Shown: positions 11,810-22,764 of the stretch, piece after piece
Numbering within the stretch: the first letter of the stretch is position 1
How the letters are laid out: each line of letters begins with the position of its first letter
From: Hyaloscypha bicolor E
Lineage: Eukaryota > Ascomycota > Leotiomycetes > Helotiales > Hyaloscyphaceae
Assembly: GCF_002865645.1 (NCBI RefSeq)
Contig: NW_020194554.1
Location: 434,001-498,000, forward strand
Direction: 5' to 3'
Length of the DNA stretch: 64,000 nucleotides
The notes under the pieces: generated by a model
The model's input: only the letters and a program-made list of their open reading frames with translations
What the model was told of the DNA's origin: nothing
Database searches by the model: none
Made by a program: the position numbers and the translations under genes

Positions 11810-14410
11810 TTACTCAAGAGCAAAACATCTCTCCGAGCTTGTGGCATCATTTCCCCACCAATTCGGCATTGGCGTGACCTTGCCACTCCCAAAGAACAAA
11901 AAGATCAACAACATGTTGAAATTAAACCCGGCATCAAACGCTGCCGCCAGGATATAATTATACCTCGCCCACAACTGATATCTGTACCTAAACGCCCAAT
12001 ACATGACCACAAAAGACCCTATAAATTGCGATAGGTAGCCGGAAGAGATGTTTCCGTAGAAGTTCGCGAGGGAGGAGAAGAAGATCGTGGTGTTCCAGAG
12101 GTGGAACTTGAGTTTTGAGGAGGGGAAGGTGCGGTGCAGGAGGAAGACAATGACGGGGACGAGGAGGCCGGCGAGGAAGCCGTAGGGAAGCACGTGGAAG
12201 AGGGGTTCCTGGAAGAGTCTGCGGGGGCCCTGAATCATTTCCGTTAGTAGGGGTGGTTTCGCAGAGGTCGAGGTAACTTACGACCAGGACGTATTGCACG
12301 GATGTGGAGAGTGAACTGATGACAGGTTGCCCAGTCCATTGATGTGAAGGGTCTGTTGCGGCACCAGTCAAGTAGTCCCTCTTTGTGCTGATAACCCAGC
12401 GTACCACGGCGTAATTAATCGGGATACCGATCGAGGCACCGAACACTTGAGAGAAGAAGGTTGCTCGTGGGGGGATGTGCATGTAATGGCCAATCTTCTG
12501 GTCCTGTAGCATGGTCTGAGCTCGATACCACGCGTCACCAGCAATGGAACTATAGATTGTGGCTCCGGTGGGATTCTTGTGTCCGCTGATGGAGTTGATC
12601 ATCAGGCCGTAGAGGAGTTCGTTGGTGGTGCCGATGGGAAGCTGGTAATTGGAAAGAGCGTAGAGCCAACCCAAAGGTGTTACCATGATAGCTCCAGTAG
12701 CGAGAGCAATCAAGTACGTCCAGTATGGAATGTAGAGATGTCCGCTTGCTACCATGGACGTGATTGCAACGAAGGAGGTGGAAAATAGAGCAATATACCA
12801 CCATACCGGGACCTCTTTGTATGCACGCATCAGGATGTTGAGCTGGTCGTTGTACTGGTAGTTGATGCTCTCTCCGTTTGCATTCTCATTTCGTGCTCGG
12901 ATCTTGATAATAGTCGCCTTGATTGTTGGGTAGGCAAAGAGACCCACCCAGGCTACTGCAGATGTGTATGAAGCATAATCGAAGAACATGCCCCAGAGCA
13001 TCTGCGTACCTAAATATAATGGCCCAAGTTCAGCATATGCCGTCTCATTGAGAGTTGATTGTGGCGTTAGCAACTCTGTCAGAGGATATTGCGTCCCGTT
13101 TGCTGTACATATTTAGCTCTTGAATCGCCAGAACAGGTAGTAATTACTCACCCATCAAGACATCGTTGCTCATCAACCCATGCTTGTAAGAACCCAAGTT
13201 ACCCCACTTAGCCCAAGGAAGCAATATCCAGCAATTGACAACAAATGCCATGAATATGAGAACCTGGGTCCAGTATGGCGTTAGGAACAGACTTCCATTG
13301 TTTCCAAGACTTGAGACGTTGGCCCAATCGAGACTCAGGTTCATGAATCCCATGCCACCGAATCCTGCTCCGATGAAGTTTGCAGTAGCGTTTCGAGGAG
13401 CTACCCAACAAAGGAATGCCAGAGATCCTAACATTGGAAAGACATATTCGGGGAAGAATTGCCACAGAATTACTGCACCGAGCACGGCGAAGAAAACATA
13501 CATCTGTTTCCTTGAGGTTGGCGATGGATGCTCTCTCTGGGTTTTCTGCGTTTCAAACAGAGCTGTTTGGCAAAGACTACAAATGTTAACATGCACTCAA
13601 ATGTTTCCAGACTGCATGCAGGACTCACGCTTGGAACCATGGATATTGCGGATCGTAAAGCAGAAATTGCCGTGAAATTGCAGCGAATGAGTAGCCAGTG
13701 ATCACCACTGACCACATGAAGAAGATAGCAATTGCAGGGTTTATGGTCTCGTTGAAGAAAAGGCTCGCAATAGAAACGGGCATAAAAGCAAGATTGTAAG
13801 TCGCGCCTGAAGCTGCCGATATGGTGATCAAGACATGTTCCTTCACACTGAAGGGTCCGGGGTTGAGGTTGAATCCAAGTCCAGTGAATGGGATTTTCAC
13901 CTGCACAGGTGGTAACACTGCGGCCATCCATTGCCCAAGGTAGTTTGAACAGATCTGAACAAAAAATATGGAGTATGGGGCATAGTTGGTACGGTAATGG
14001 CTCATTTGCGAAAGGAAAGCTCCAGGTATGACGAAGAGTAGAGTTAGAACAAAATACCGGAATGTGAGAGTTGGTAAAGTTGGATCATCTTCGAAACTAA
14101 CAATCCGCCGAACGTTAGATGGAATGTCTCTGATCGCAGGGTCGTCATCATCCAAGGCGGATGAGCTGTCATCGGCGGAAGTTCCACTCCCCGGTTCGAC
14201 CTTCTCTTCCCCGACTTCGACGGAAGTATTCTGCAGCCCCTCTTTCGAGTCGGGATTCAAAAGGCTATCAATCTGAGGAATAGGTATAATTTGGTCCGTG
14301 TTCGGGTCGACTCCTTCTTGGCCTTGGTTCTGCTTTGGAAGCCAGCGTTTGACGAATCTGGAAGCCATTGCTCGTGACGGAGAGTTTCGCTGTGGGGTAA
14401 AACTTGCCAT
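11810..14410 (-). CDS. OPT-family oligopeptide transporter
   Basis: Four exons: 14410..13629, 13576..13152, 13102..12282, 12229..11810; 815 residues. Introns are 49-52 bp, and the last contains a CTACTAAC branch site. The N-terminal 95 residues are acidic and cytosolic. The family signature SFEDDPTLPTLTFRY sits at residues 105-120, LGFNLNPGPFSVKEH (NPG motif) near residue 180, and HIPPRATFFSQVFGASIGI (KIPPR-type motif, with His in place of Lys) near residue 610. Multiple transmembrane segments alternate through the protein. Members import tri- to pentapeptides or peptide conjugates with protons at the plasma membrane, and length matches the yeast/fungal peptide-transport clade. An internal Met 15 codons in is an alternative start. 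Substrate is unknown. Confidence 0.95.
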
Positions 14411-16611
14411 GGGAAACCCACGGTAATGTATGCCATCTTATCCCTCGGGTCCTTCGCCGCACGACGGCAGTAGCGAGCCATACATCCATGGTGCTTGCAT
14501 ATAGAGAAATTGTCAATTAAGCACGCAATTAATACTAATTACCGGTAGAGTGGGATGACATGGAGGGTGATGCTGGTGTCCACGACGCAAAACGTGCTCC
14601 CGCGACATTCCAATTCGACAGCTCAGCTGCTGTCCTTTCTACAAGGACAATACAACCCCTGAATGAACGCTTCTGGAAGCCCGGGGAGTCGTAAATGTTA
14701 AATTTTGGATGGAAAAACTGTGTACGCGGAAGATCAAATTTTCGAATCGTTGTAGCACCTGCCAAGTCAGGACTGAAGCCGAGCATGAACAAGGTGCGGG
14801 AGGCTGCAGATCGGTATTTTTGGCTTCTTCAGGCGTCGGTGCGAACCCAATAGGAGAGCCTGAATTTGCATCCGGTGCGCCAGAATACAAGGGGTGCCCG
14901 GCACTTGAGATTATTCGGCGATTTGAAGCCCACAGGCGTGGGAATTCCCCTCCTCGTATCGTGTACTTCTGCGTCCAAACACAAAGCAGTTTACCAGATC
15001 CAAAGTAAACTCGAAGCCACTGAAAACAAAGCAAAAAGCTCAGGCAATCGATGGGTTTTGAAATCCACGTCGCTTCGGCTACAATGCACGGAATATCAGG
15101 AAGCCAGTAATTTACGCGAGAACAAGATCAAGATACCACTGTGAAATCGAGCAAATGACATGAGAAACAGGGTTTCATTGGCCGCGCAAAGTGAACGGGG
15201 ACCCTCGTTAATGCGGTGAGATCCCAAAGGTTCTCTTTACTGTATTCTGGTGCAAGGATCGAGCTGCTCCGTGCTTCTGAATGGGTGAACAGTCGTAACT
15301 TCGTTTGGCGATGATGTGCTTGAACCTTACTCGTAAATCAACTGGTTCTCGTCGCGATGTTGCAAGCCGATAGGATACCACGGAAGCGTCGTTGTTATTA
15401 TCACGTATCTTCATGGCCCCTCTACTTTACTCGTTACGTCTTAGGCACAGGGGCAGAACAAGGTTTTATGGTGCATAATTGCGAAGTCATGGAAGGCGAT
15501 CCCGGATTTCAACCCAAAGTAAATGTGCCATTATATACTCGAATAATTCAAGACAACATTGCAAATATGCTTTTGCTTTTGATATGATACTCCAATGTGG
15601 AAGTAAGCTTCGTCCAAGAAGTGCGGGGGGTTCGCCACTTGGAGGCCAATGTGCGGGGGAACCGGGCAAGGGCAGACGCCAAATGCACATGGTCCTTAGG
15701 TGAGACTTCGAAAACAGACCCCCATCTTACTACTAAAGCTGATAAGCGACTTTAGGCAAAAGCGAGAAGATAGTGGAATGCCCTGCCACTATTTTAGCCC
15801 TCCCGGAAACGTGTCTCTCCTGCCGCTTGGCGTGAACCGGACACAAAAAACTTTTTCCAATTCAACGATTGACAGACCTCCAATAATTCTCTTGAAGTTA
15901 ATGGCAATGAACATGTGCGTTCATCTCAGGTTAATTAGTCTGGCTTTCGGGGTCGACCCAACTCGGGTACGAAATCGGCTCCACACGGTCGGCTCATAAA
16001 TGTTCGCAAGCATCCAAAGTTTAATAGGAAGCTTTGGGGGTAATCCCTACTCTTAGACTCAAGGGACAACTTCCAGAAGCCCGGAAGAATGAGTCTCTGT
16101 AAAACCCGAGCAGGCATGCCCCTTAGGTAAAGGCAGCACGCGTCGAAGAATGTTTGTAGCAGCCAAGCTTTACTTGAACGGAGAGCCCCACAGTACCAAA
16201 ACAACGCTCACGCGTGCCTCCTTCCAACATCATTCGATATCAAAAACCTCATACGAGTCTCAAACAGAATGTTTTGGGTGATGAACAAGATTGGATGTCT
16301 TTCGAAACACTTCAACGTTCGCGTATGTTGCATATTTCCGGGGGATTAATGCAACCTCACACGGTGGTCTGACAACGTTCAATTGAATCGTGTCTAGATC
16401 ATTCGAGAAGCAGGCTGCTCTCAGAATCGAACCACCGTGCGGACAGCCGAGTTTCGATATCGTGGGAGCTGGAGTAGTTTTGGAGTCATGGTAACTTCTG
16501 GGGATCGCAGCCAAGCGCCGACAATGTACCTATCTAATTCCCAACACCTTTGAAAATAAACTTTCATATCATTCAAAGCCGCCGTCAAAGGATTATTGTG
16601 GAACTATCAAA
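14411..16611. other. Intergenic, about 2.2 kb
   Basis: No coding region is supported. Short open frames here lack splice partners, domain-like sequence or Met context. It must include the promoters of the OPT gene (left) and of the gene at 16612 (right). Confidence 0.5.
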
Positions 16612-18238
16612 ATGGATTCTCTACCAAAGCTAGACACTTCACCAGAGGTCCTTTCCGAACCAGCTAGGAATTCCTACGCCTCAGCAACCGACTCGCATCC
16701 TGGATCTGCACGAAGCTCGTTTGCCTCAACATCAGATAGCTCGATTCGAACGTCGTATTCTTCCTTGCCAGAATCATTCACGAGGATATCGAGCTTCTCC
16801 AGAACATCAACTGGATTCGTGCCTGGTTCAGAAACAAGTACTCCTCTGAGTTCACGAGACCCTTCGCTAGATTCTCCCAAGTTATGGAAAGAAAACAAGG
16901 AGAAAGGCAGGTCAGAATACCAAGGTCTATCTTCATTCGTGTCCTAATATCTTGCAGTGTCGAGAAGAGCGCTCCAGTCAACGATTCCATAAATCCACCA
17001 CAGTCAACGGCCAGCAAGCTTGTACCGAAAGATGGATTCGAAGCACTGAAAGGGTTACAGCATGTGCGTAATGTCATCTGTGTGGCATTCGGAGCTTTCG
17101 ATCGTTATTATATATCGTGGGAGGATAATGATGGCTTGTTTCATCAAAGTTAGTCGATCGTTCTGCCAGAATTTGTGATACTGTGGGATGTGATTTTGAC
17201 TCTCTCACTACAGAATGCCAAGCGCTGCCAGAATGTCTGAACAGATGGCTCTTTCCTGCAGATGGCCAAACACGCGATCTTCGTACCCTGCAGGTATCAC
17301 TCGGATCCAACGACGAATTCTTTGCGTCCGACAAAGATGGGAAGCTCTCAAGTCGCGACCCGAGCTGCCAACCCGGAGAGAAGAAGTCTGTTTCTCGACT
17401 TGCTGAGACTAGCAGGGGGATGACGAGGAAGAAGGCGCACACAGTCTCAAGTCCAACTTTTCCAGAAGATTTGTTGACGAGGCTGGATTCAAAACCAGAG
17501 AGTTCCAAGTTGGCGCGGAGGAGCACATTTCAGATTGGACAGGAAAACCCTCCAGTGGAGAAAAAATCTGTGATAACGCCGCTGACTGACCAACCCCTGC
17601 TGGCGAGGTGGGAATCAAAGCTGAAGCCTCAAACCACAGCCCCAATTGAGGAAGAAATAGTTGTGAAGAATCTTGATGACGGGACGGAAAGTAAAGTGGC
17701 CATAACTCCTCTGGTTGCGGAGCCACAACTGACACGACTGGAGTCGAAGTCTAAGCCCATCCCAGCTGAGGAACAACCAGTGTTGAAAAGGTCGAATGCA
17801 CCAAAAATCGAGCATTCTCGACGGAAGAGCATTCTGATTGGCGCACCGCCGCCGGTACGCCCAACATTGCCCAAGTTCCAGACTGTGTCAGCTTTGAGAG
17901 ACCCCCTCCACTCTCAAGGGAGTCAAGAGAATGCGCCATTGGTACGGCCTCCATTGTCCAAGATGCAGATCCCATCGACAGCGGGAGAAATTCTTCAACC
18001 TCATCGATACAAAGAAAGGCCCCCAGTAGCGAAAGCCGTAAGATATGTCGACGCATGCGTGCAGACCGAGATCCAAATCGAACTTTGCTGCGCCCCCTTG
18101 CAAGCTCGATTGTTCCCCCTTGAATACCAGGAATCGTACAGTTATCTGCCACCTCAGCATGAAATATCGATAGGGCATATGCAGGATTTCTGTCGCGAAG
18201 AATACCAGCTCGGAGGAATGCTAAGCACGTATGTCTGA
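16612..18238 (+). CDS. Protein with one compact unknown domain and long disordered tail, 504 residues
   Basis: Three exons: 16612..16910, 16958..17148, 17214..18238; introns 47 and 65 bp with CTAAT/CTCAC branch-like sequences. Phases close at 505 codons. Residues 1-100 are Ser/Thr-rich and disordered. Exon 2 and the start of exon 3 encode a folded-looking segment: GLQHVRNVICVAFGAFDRYY, then ISWEDNDGLFHQK, then LPECLNRWLFPADGQTRDLR and VSLGSNDEFFASDKDGKLSS. The rest contains repeated Leu-x-Arg-(Leu/Trp)-(Glu/Asp)-Ser-Lys phrases (LTRLDSKPE, LARWESKLK, LTRLESKSK). This resembles a fungal domain of unknown function that I have seen around a W-L-F-P-A core, but I cannot name it. No membrane segment is present. 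Confidence 0.82.
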
Positions 18239-19320
18239 GTGCTTGGCTGCCATCGGAAGTTGATACCTGCTCACTCTTGCGTAAAATTCGGTGCGAGCGG
18301 CGTTCGTGCTGACGTTGATGGTTGCTTGAGCAGTTGCGAGCTGAATACCGAAACTTGCAGTGACCTGCTGGCCTTCTCGAAGGGGAGAGACAGTAAGCAC
18401 ATGCCCCGAAGTGGTGACACTTCCAAAGTAAGAGAGAGGGCTTCCTCAGAGAGGGTGTGTCTATGTATCGGAGGAGCACAGCACTTTGATCTTAGATGGT
18501 GCTTTGTTTCCAAAAGTAGAAGGCGCAGTAGTGGCACCATGATCTCTGGCACAGTCCCTTGGCAGCACGCCAGATCCAGAAGATCACTATTCTCGAAGGG
18601 GATGATGGAAAGGCTCTCCGTGTACGATATTTATGCTCATCGAAATAATTCGAATCTTTCGAATCGTACCGTGCAAGTCCACTGTGGATTCAGCTCTGCT
18701 CTTGACGATCATGACAACCATCGGAAGGCATCACGGGATACCATATGGAATGTAGCCTAAGTTAAAGCGCAAACGCGGGCGCAAAATACCAACACGGCAT
18801 AATGAGGAGAGCTGTGGTTGCGCCATTCTTGCAGCGGTTGTGCGTTAGATGTGTTGGTTGGGAAAGTATCCGAGGTCGAGAAGCGAATACGAGCCTGTCA
18901 CGTGACACTCCTTTTGAGCTCCAACCAGCGAGTTTCACCATGATTCACTGTCTGAGAGAACTTTGTGGGAGACAGCTGGCCTTGCTTACTTATGGTTACA
19001 CAGAGATTGGATTCTTGACTTCAAAACTTTGTGCTGCTGTTTGAACAGTACCCGCCAAGGAACGGACTAGGATTTGCCCGATATGCAGCCAAAAGTTCCC
19101 CCGGCGCGCCCTTTACCCCCCCGAGGTGACAAGTGACTCACAATTGTCTTTTTAAAGTCCCTTTCTCTCAATCTAAATTATATTTTCAGGCTTTAGACTC
19201 CCAGCCTGATTTTTCCGCGTTTTCTCCGTACTCACCCTTGACTCACACCGCTCTCTCCTCGGAAGGTTTTGATTTTCCCCTACCTCGAGCTTCAAACCTT
19301 TCGTCAACATTTCAAGCAAG
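18239..19320. other. Intergenic
   Basis: About 1.1 kb downstream of the disordered-protein gene and upstream of the GST gene. CT-rich sequence at 19130-19320 fits a fungal promoter or leader. No gene is supported. Confidence 0.5.
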
Positions 19321-20235
19321 ATGTCTGAACAGTCCTCAAGCGTCATTTATCAGCTCATTGGTGCTCACACAAGATATTCTAGTGAGGTCCCAACTCTATA
19401 ATTCACCAATCCTAGATTTCTAATTCCCTAAACAGGCTGGACAGCCCGCATCGAGACTCTCCTTGTATACTTCTCCATTCCTTACACCCCAACCACTCTA
19501 AATGTCGCAGTCAACAAAGGCGCTGCGCTCCCCTACTCTCCGTCTGGCCTAGTCCCCACTCTGGTCGTCACCACCCTCCCCGAGTCACCACTCACTGTAA
19601 CGGACTCTCTTTCCATCGCCGAATACCTCGCCGAGTCACACCCCAATCTCCCCTTGTGGCCCAAAGATGCCCACCTCCGCGCTCTCGCTCGCTCAGCAGT
19701 ATCAGAAATGCATGCCGGCTTCACGGAGATGAGAAATACGTACGGCTGCAACTTCCTTGGACACTATTCTGGACCAATTCCCATCAACGAGAAGGCGAAG
19801 AAGGAAATTGAGAGGATGTTGACATTGTGGAGTGATGCGAGGAGATTTACGGTTGAGAGGCTGAAGATGGTTGGGAAGGAAGATGGAGATGAGGGGTTTC
19901 TGTTTGGGAAGTTTGGGATTGCGGATTCGTTCTTTTGGCCCGTTTTGTGGGTAGGTTTAGTTTTCTTCCCATAGCGTGTGAGTATCAAAAGGCTTTCACT
20001 AATTTGAGGAAAGCGTTTCCGGACTTACAACCTCCCTCTTGACGCCGCAACGCCAGAGGCTCTGGCTTGGATGAAGACGATGTGGGAGGATCCGCGATTG
20101 GAAAAGCTGGGGGAGAGCTATTGGAAGCAAGCGGAAGATCCGCAGAGCTTGGTTCCTGTCTATGAGAATGTGTTCAAAGATGTTCCGGGTGTCACTTATG
20201 CGCGAGTCGCAAAGGACTGGAAATTTGAATCCTGA
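19321..20235 (+). CDS. Glutathione S-transferase-like protein
   Basis: Three exons: 19321..19381, 19436..19950, 20014..20235; 265 residues. Alternative donor use near 19361 would remove HTRYS and is less likely. The N-terminal thioredoxin-like domain contains YQLIGAHTRYSSWTARIETL, whose Ser pair lies where GSTs carry the catalytic Ser, then SGLVPTLVV (cis-Pro loop) and DSLSIAEYLAESHPNLPLWP (the D/E-S-x-x-I-x-x-Y-L glutathione-binding element). The C-terminal helical domain has FGIADSFFWPVLWRFRTYNL, the usual xxADxxxxP segment. Such proteins conjugate glutathione or act as isomerases (zeta-like). Cytosolic, no targeting signal seen. The role in this organism is unknown. Confidence 0.92.
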
Positions 20236-21058
20236 TTTGCATTTCACAGAAAGTGGGTTGAAGAAGGACGAGGTCCAGCTTAAATTTAGGCACTTCGCAG
20301 TTTCTCGTTTAGCAATTCTGATCCTTTACTGCCTAAGAACCTGCCGTGGGGGTAGCGAAATTTGGCCGATCCTTGAATGCTGTGTAACCTTCACATAGAG
20401 CGCTGACATTGACCCAGCAAGCGCTTGCTTCCATAGCCCCAATGAATTCCCCGGACAAAATATCTTGAACAGTAGTCCTAGGGTTCAGCATCTTTGTTTC
20501 AAATAATGCATACACAGTCATTGATGTAGCTGGAGTGGCTATTTGTGCCAACATGTTGGCTGTAAAACGAGGATGCTCATCCTTGTTTCAGATAATGCAT
20601 ATGCAGGTATTGATATAGATGGGCAGTGACTATGTTTGCCAACACGCTGGTTATACAGCAAACCGGCAAGGGGTGTTGACCCTGGAAGTTTTGTTCTATT
20701 ACTGCGGTGCGGCACGAAGACATCCAACTTCGAATTCACGTCACATAAGAACCTTTCTTCGACATGATCTCACGCCACCATCTTGATTCTGCATTCTAAA
20801 TCGCTTGAAGCAGCCCGTTCAAACAGCCTCTTCAATTCACCCTTATCAATCGATTCTCTTTACTCGACCTTTTTCAATCGACAGTGTTCTAACCCTCCTC
20901 CATCAGCCGTCTCTGATCAACACTCCTCAATCAAGCCCTTCATTCAAACACTCAACCGATAAAAATCTGTTTTGACTCTCTTCACCTCATCTAACATCCA
21001 AACTGAAACCCTCTCACTAATTTCCCCTTCCATCACACCAAACACACACTACGAAACA
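20236..21058. other. Intergenic with diverged tandem repeat and a pyrimidine-rich promoter-like end
   Basis: Contains the repeat described at 20487-20662. The last 250 bp before 21059 are strongly pyrimidine-rich (CTC/TCA runs), as in promoters of well-expressed fungal genes. No gene is supported. Confidence 0.5.
20487..20662. repeat. Diverged tandem repeat, two copies of about 88 bp
   Basis: Copy 1 runs about 20487-20572 and copy 2 about 20576-20662. Shared landmarks are tttgtttca(a/g)ataatgcata, (t/g)attgat(g/a)tag and tgccaaca(t/c)g(t/c)tgg. The differences are mostly transitions. On the minus strand both copies read YAL(F/S)ET(K/R)M, so it may be the remnant of a coding repeat, but stop codons break it. 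Confidence 0.6.
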
Positions 21059-21442
21059 ATGGCCGCCCTTCCCAACACCTGCGGCCCATACAACAACATC
21101 TCCGCCCCTCCCTTCCTCCTCACCGAACCGTCCCCACCCGCAACAGCCTGTGTGATCTACTAAAACGGCAACAACACCGCAACCACCGTTCTAGAGCATT
21201 GTTGCGGCGCTAGTGTCCCAATCGCGACGTTCAATGACGGCTGTTTGCAGTACTGCAACTCATCTACTATCCAAGAAGCTGCTTGGGGGCAGTGTATCAG
21301 TGGGACGAAAAGTGGGGTTTATGGATATTGTATTACTATGGGGAAGAAATACAATTCTGGGGCATCGAGAAATGGAGGAGGCGTGGTGGGATTGGGAATT
21401 GCGATGCTGCTTGCGACTGGGCTGGTTACGGGGTTTGTATGA
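21059..21442 (+). pseudogene. Cysteine-rich surface-type protein gene interrupted by an in-frame TAA
   Basis: A 128-codon frame starts at ATG 21059 and ends at TGA 21440-21442, but codon 35 (21161-21163) is TAA. Before it: MAALPNTCGPYNNISAPPFL ending in CVIY. After it: NGNNTATTVLEHCCGASVPI, then a Cys series (DGCLQYCN, GQCISG, YGYCIT) and a hydrophobic C-terminus GVVGLGIAMLLATGLVTGFV suited to a GPI anchor or membrane helix. The cysteine pattern continues in the same frame across the stop, so the gene looks intact except for one codon. A 45-bp intron over the stop was tried and does not preserve the frame. A CAA to TAA change would be RIP-type. No N-terminal signal peptide is visible, so an upstream coding part could be missing. 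Confidence 0.6.
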
Positions 21443-22764
21443 GCGAATTCTTTTCTTGGATGGTTCTTTATCGGGGAATTTGAGACGAGAAAAAAATTAG
21501 TGGTGTGGAAAGCAGGAAGATTCAAGGTCTAGATTTTGAGGAGAACGGGGTGGACAATCTCTTTGTTTCTCTAGCTTGCAAGAGATAAGCTGGAGCTCAA
21601 TTGATACTAGTTCTGTTTAAAGAGTAAAGAAATACCAAAAAAAATCTAGTTTTCCTTTAAGTTTAATTTACTATACAAAGAATTATTATAATTTAATTAT
21701 TTTTTTATATTATAAAAAGCCAAATTATAAGCTAATAAGATATGAAGTTTTTATTATATAATAATTAGAAAATTTAAGAAAATTTAAAGAAGGTAAGGAA
21801 AGTCGAAATTTTTAAGGCACTATGAGAGCCTGAAAATTTAGCGATTAAACACTACTCGCGTGCGTAAGGGAACAGAAGCCTGCCAGAGTATAGAATCCTG
21901 GCTCATAGAACTCCAGCTGACTCAAAGTATACGAAGAGAACAACTCCTCAAACTTGACTCAAATTAGACTGCTAGAGGCTGCAACCACTCATGAACCGTT
22001 GGCCCTCCGGTTTCGTTAGCTCATCAATCTACATCAAATTTGCCTGGCATGGCATAAGTCGTTTACCGGAGAGAGGCCCTCATTTTAGTTCCCCCGACCC
22101 TCAGAGAATCAGAAACCGGTTGGGTAATTGCGAGGCTCCACTGCCACGAGGTTTGATGCTGACAAGAATAGGATAATTTATTTAATACGATTGACGGTCA
22201 GAAAGTTGACAATAAGTAAATATTTGACAACGATCTCGTTCCTCGCAGGGGAGAATTTTCCGCCGGATTGTACCTCGAGGTCGACATTTCTCAAAATCTT
22301 TTTCTCGGGGAAACGAAATGGCTTTTCTCCTCTGCGCTCTACATGAACTGCGACGTGAGTGGGCGAGACTCATGTTCGTCTCCAAGTTGTACAGAACTCA
22401 AACCCAAAATACCCTGGCAAGAAGTCCAGCAGATCCCGCATCTACTGCATGGCAAGCCCTCCCTATTGCAAGCGAATCGCTGCTGCTGATTGGCCTGCAC
22501 GGTAGGCAAACCCCGCGGCTGCAATTTTGAAGGCCCTCAACGCTTAGCCATCCTTCTTTTCTTTCCGGTTTTACTTTTTCCTGGTCAGCGGAGCCTGAAT
22601 CGGACCCACCACCTTGAAAATCTTGATGCTGAGAGGTTTGCGCTTGTCGAATTTGACCAGTGTCCACGCGAAGTTTGAGTGCCAGTATTGAGTGTTCGTC
22701 CTATCGAAGAATGCCTATGGTCTCTGCCGTCGTTCCTGGGCGTCCGGTTACCTTTCTTGCCCTC
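21443..22764. other. Intergenic with AT-rich island
   Basis: The segment 21640-21830 is strongly AT-rich (poly A/T, TATA runs) and stands out from its neighbours; it resembles a small RIP-degraded repeat. From 21870 to 22764 composition is normal and only short unsupported frames are present; this part holds the 3' UTR of the bZIP gene. Confidence 0.5.

Noticed and set aside
17751..18479. 242-codon minus-strand frame
   Set aside because: Antisense to exon 3 of the gene at 16612, with no Met-anchored domain or splice sites.
18239..18760. 173-codon plus-strand frame directly after a stop codon
   Set aside because: It begins with GTG right after the stop of the preceding gene and shows no domain or ATG support.
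21149..21193. 45-bp intron removing the TAA in the Cys-rich gene (GTGTGA donor, TACTAAA branch, TTCTAG acceptor)
   Set aside because: Splicing there either creates a new stop or shifts out of the cysteine-containing frame.
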